Source: Rhodanobacter sp. LX-99
Lineage (GTDB): Bacteria; Pseudomonadota; Gammaproteobacteria; Xanthomonadales; Rhodanobacteraceae
Length of the DNA stretch: 64,000 nt
NCBI RefSeq assembly: GCF_018599185.1
Contig: NZ_JAHFVL010000001.1
Coordinates: forward strand, 186,001-250,000
Direction of reading: 5' to 3'
Numbering within the stretch: the stretch's first letter is position 1; every line of letters begins with the position of its first letter. Below, in pieces: positions 61,896-64,000 of this stretch. The position numbers were made by a program, and so were the translations under genes. The notes beneath the pieces are model-generated. The model was not told the DNA's origin. It saw only the letters and a list, made by a program, of their open reading frames with translations, and did not search any database.

Positions 61896-63418
61896 CTGCG
61901 CCGCAAAAATCCGTTTTATCCCTGAAGCGCGAACCGCGCATCGACACCGACGCCCCGGCGCTGGAAGAACGCCTGCACAAGGTGCTGGCCAACGCCGGCC
62001 TCGGCTCGCGCCGCATGCTCGAACAGCGCATCCAGTCCGGCGAAGTCGAACTCAATAGCGCACCTGCCGAGATCGGCATGAGTGTCAAGGCTGGCGACCG
62101 CGTGGTCATCGACGGCAAGCAGTTCGTCGTTGCCACCGACAGCCGCGACGACACCGAGGTGCTGATCTACCACAAGCCCGAAGGCGTGCTGACCACCCGC
62201 GACGATCCCGACGGCCGCCCCACCGTGTTCGAACAGCTGCCGCGCCTGAAGGGCGCGCGCTGGGTCGCCGTGGGCCGGCTCGACATCAACACCACCGGCC
62301 TGCTGCTGCTGACCACCGACGGCGAACTGGCCAACGGCCTGATGCACCCGAAGAGCGGCCTGGAGCGCGAATACCTGTGCCGCGTGCACGGCGAAGTGCC
62401 GGACGAGATCATCGAGCGGCTGAAGGCCGGCGTGGAGCTGGAAGACGGCCCCGCCCGCTTCGACGAGATCGCCGTGATCAGCCGCGGCGGCAGCCACAGC
62501 TGGTTCCGCGTGGTGATCCGCGAAGGCCGCAACCGCGAAGTGCGCCGCCTGTGGGATTCCCAGGGTTTCCTGGTCAGCCGCCTCAAGCGCATCCGCTACG
62601 GCAAGATCGAGCTACCGCGCAACCTGCGCCGCGGCGAGTGCGAAGCGCTCGACGCGGAAAGCGTCAAGCAGCTGCGCCAGACCACCGGCCTCGGCGTGCC
62701 GCAGCCGGTGCTGACGCTGAGCCCGGTGCTGCACCAGCGCCGTGCCAATCGCAGCGTCACCGAATACCGCCCCGAACGCGGCAGCAGCACCGCCTGGACC
62801 GGCGGCCAGGACGAGGCGCGCGAACTGCGCGCCTACGACCGCATCCGCGAAGAACCCACCCGCGGCCGCAAGCCGCCGCGCCGCGACGGCAAGGAAGTCA
62901 ACGGCAACCTGGTCCGCCCCGAACGTGGCGCAGCGGCCGGCCGGCACGGCGGCAAGGGTCGGCGCGTGGCGCCGGGCCAGGAACTACCGTCGGTGCGCAC
63001 CTGGTTCGCCGGCGAAAGCCGTGACGGCAGCAGTCGTCCCGGCGCACCGCGCGGGAACGCCGGCGGCGCGGCCGGCAATCGCCGTCCGGCGGGTGGCAAG
63101 TCGTTCGGCGCACGCAGCGGCGGTGAAGGCCGTGCTGCCGGCAGTCCGTACAGCGGCTTCGGCGGCGAGTCGCGTGGCCCCGGCCTGGGCGGCAACCGTG
63201 CACCGGGCAATCGTGGCGCTCGCCCGCAAGGCCAGGCCCAGGGCAATCGCGCGCATGGCAACCCGGCGCGGCCGCAGGGCCAGGGCCAAGGCGGCAATCG
63301 ACCCGGCGGCCGACCGCAGGGCCAGGGCGGCAACCGCCCGCAAGGCGGCGCTCGTCATGGCGGTCCGGCCGGTGGTCGTCCGCCGGGTCGTGGCGGCAAC
63401 CGGTCGGGCAATCGCTGA
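61892..63418 (+). CDS. rluB: 23S rRNA pseudouridine synthase RluB with long RG-rich tail
   Basis: RluB makes pseudouridine 2605 of 23S rRNA. The 508-residue protein has an S4 RNA-binding domain (LHKVLANAGLGSRRMLEQRIQSG, about 27-60), the catalytic domain with Asp131 in VGRLDINTTGLLLLT and the REGRNREVRRLWDSQGF motif. After about residue 270 comes a 235-residue low-complexity tail dominated by Gly, Arg, Pro and Gln, probably a disordered RNA-binding extension much longer than in E. coli. Start overlap with scpB implies coupling; scpA-scpB-rluB is the usual order. Confidence 0.93.
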   Translation: MTAPQKSVLSLKREPRIDTDAPALEERLHKVLANAGLGSRRMLEQRIQSGEVELNSAPAEIGMSVKAGDRVVIDGKQFVVATDSRDDTEVLIYHKPEGVLTTRDDPDGRPTVFEQLPRLKGARWVAVGRLDINTTGLLLLTTDGELANGLMHPKSGLEREYLCRVHGEVPDEIIERLKAGVELEDGPARFDEIAVISRGGSHSWFRVVIREGRNREVRRLWDSQGFLVSRLKRIRYGKIELPRNLRRGECEALDAESVKQLRQTTGLGVPQPVLTLSPVLHQRRANRSVTEYRPERGSSTAWTGGQDEARELRAYDRIREEPTRGRKPPRRDGKEVNGNLVRPERGAAAGRHGGKGRRVAPGQELPSVRTWFAGESRDGSSRPGAPRGNAGGAAGNRRPAGGKSFGARSGGEGRAAGSPYSGFGGESRGPGLGGNRAPGNRGARPQGQAQGNRAHGNPARPQGQGQGGNRPGGRPQGQGGNRPQGGARHGGPAGGRPPGRGGNRSGNR

Positions 63419-63450
63419 GCCCCGGCCCGACCATGGAGAGTGATTGAACG

Positions 63451-63795
63451 ATGGTGCGCATCTACCACAACAACCGTTGCTCCAAGTCGCGCGCCACGCT
63501 GGCGCTGCTGGAGGAACACGGCGGCGAAGTCGAGGTGGTCAACTACCTCGACACGCCGCCGAGCGCGGCCGAACTGGCCCAGTTGCTGAAGCAACTGGGG
63601 ATGACCGCGCGCCAACTGCTGCGCACCGGCGAGATGGAGTACCAGGCGCTCGGCCTGGACAACCCCGCACTCGACGACGCTGCCCTGATCGCCGCGATGG
63701 TGGCGCACCCGAAGCTGATCGAACGTCCGATCGTCGTGGCCAACGGCAAGGCCGCACTCGGCCGTCCGCCGGAAGCGGTGCTGGCCATACTCTGA
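63451..63795 (+). CDS. arsC: ArsC-family reductase (glutaredoxin-type arsenate reductase-like)
   Basis: The 114-residue protein has the ArsC fold with the nucleophilic cysteine in HNNRCSKSRATLALL (Cys10) and the C-terminal anion-loop region LIERPIVVANGKAALGRPPE. It belongs to the ArsC/YfgD group, which reduces arsenate with glutaredoxin; some members have other or unknown substrates. No arsR, arsB or acr3 gene is nearby, so an arsenic role is uncertain. It lies 32 bases after rluB. Confidence 0.85.
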   Translation: MVRIYHNNRCSKSRATLALLEEHGGEVEVVNYLDTPPSAAELAQLLKQLGMTARQLLRTGEMEYQALGLDNPALDDAALIAAMVAHPKLIERPIVVANGKAALGRPPEAVLAIL

Positions 63796-63812
63796 GCCGA
63801 CGTGAGTTCCCG

Positions 63813-63844
63813 ACAAAAAAGCCGCCCATGAGCGGCTTTTTTGT
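63813..63844. terminator. Bidirectional terminator after arsC
   Basis: AAAAAAGCCGC-CCATGA-GCGGCTTTTTT forms a strong hairpin bounded by A6 and T6, 18 bases past the arsC stop and just before the end of the next, convergent gene. Confidence 0.92.
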
Positions 63845-63861
63845 CCACGCTGAAGGGTGGA

Positions 63862-64000
63862 TCAACCCGGATCGAGCGAGAACGCGTCGGCGTCCATCCA
63901 CGCCGGGAAACGTTCGCGATGCGCCAGCAGCGGTGCCGGATCGAGCACGACGGTCACCACCTGCTCCTGCGCGCCCAGTTCCACCAGCGGTTCGCCGACC
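63862..64000 (-). CDS. Carbon-nitrogen hydrolase (omega-amidase/YafV-like), C-terminus only
   Basis: The last 45 codons of a minus-strand gene are present; the rest lies beyond the window. The visible end, VVTVVLDPAPLLAHRERFPAWMDADAFSLDPG (in pieces: VLDPAPL, AHRERFPAW, DADAFSL), resembles the C-terminus of nitrilase-superfamily omega-amidases of the YafV/NIT2 type, where a strand is followed by a helix with R-x-x-FPAW. This is a family guess from a short tail. Confidence 0.55.
   Translation of the reverse strand, partial: VGEPLVELGAQEQVVTVVLDPAPLLAHRERFPAWMDADAFSLDPG

Noticed and set aside
63451..63795. An arsenic-resistance operon
   Set aside because: Only the ArsC-like gene is present; no regulator or efflux gene accompanies it in the window.

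Overview
The window is high-GC (roughly two thirds G+C) gammaproteobacterial chromosome. Gene order and content point to the Xanthomonadales/Lysobacterales, most like Rhodanobacteraceae (Rhodanobacter/Dyella type): miaA-hfq-hflX-hflK, scpA-scpB-rluB, a tandem pair of S46 exopeptidases, the methylcitrate cycle, and an ErdR/MxtR-like sensor pair. This placement is an inference from gene content. No rRNA, tRNA, CRISPR array or complete insertion sequence was seen. Almost every gene is read with strong third-position GC bias, so very long open frames also occur antisense to real genes.

Layout. 1-3.7 kb: minus-strand miaA-hfq-hflX-hflK RNA/protease-control operon, with hflK cut by the window edge. 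4.0-8.5 kb: two adjacent S46 dipeptidyl-peptidases, one with the DPP7-type Gly and one with the DPP11-type Ser at the specificity position. 8.6-14.7 kb: tdh and kbl (threonine to glycine) separated by a 1208-residue AsmA-like/DUF748 protein. 14.75-16.8 kb: a pseudouridine synthase and an OmpA-family porin-like protein. 17.1-26.3 kb: the methylcitrate genes prpB-prpC...prpD, interrupted by a Mn-riboswitch-controlled TerC gene and a five-gene operon resembling the Fap functional-amyloid export system (two secreted Gly/Asn-rich proteins, a periplasmic C39 peptidase, a third small secreted protein, and an FapF-like outer-membrane barrel). This operon is preceded by a good sigma-54 promoter match. 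26.4-35 kb: dicarboxylate symporter, ahpC-ahpF with an OxyR-like site, prpE, mdh, an aspartate-type aminotransferase and small envelope proteins.

36.5-50.4 kb looks like a polyhydroxybutyrate (PHB) utilisation locus. It holds a lipoprotein 3-hydroxybutyrate-oligomer hydrolase, a LuxR-type response regulator, a hybrid histidine kinase with a sodium/solute-symporter sensor domain, an exported PHB depolymerase, a TonB-dependent receptor and a GntP-type (hydroxybutyrate-like) permease. A perfect TGTAC-N4-GTACA palindrome sits midway between the divergent receptor and permease genes. The locus is interrupted by a lower-GC islet (XRE regulator plus a lipoprotein) flanked by a decayed duplicate of the response-regulator 3' end. 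The neighbouring prp genes would handle propionyl-CoA from hydroxyvalerate units, so the two halves may be metabolically linked.

50.5-64 kb is mostly housekeeping: typA, a LysR regulator divergent from acnA, a small lipoprotein, fadD, a PilZ protein, about 0.9 kb with no convincing gene, then scpA-scpB-rluB, an ArsC-family reductase, and the C-terminus of a carbon-nitrogen hydrolase at the right edge.
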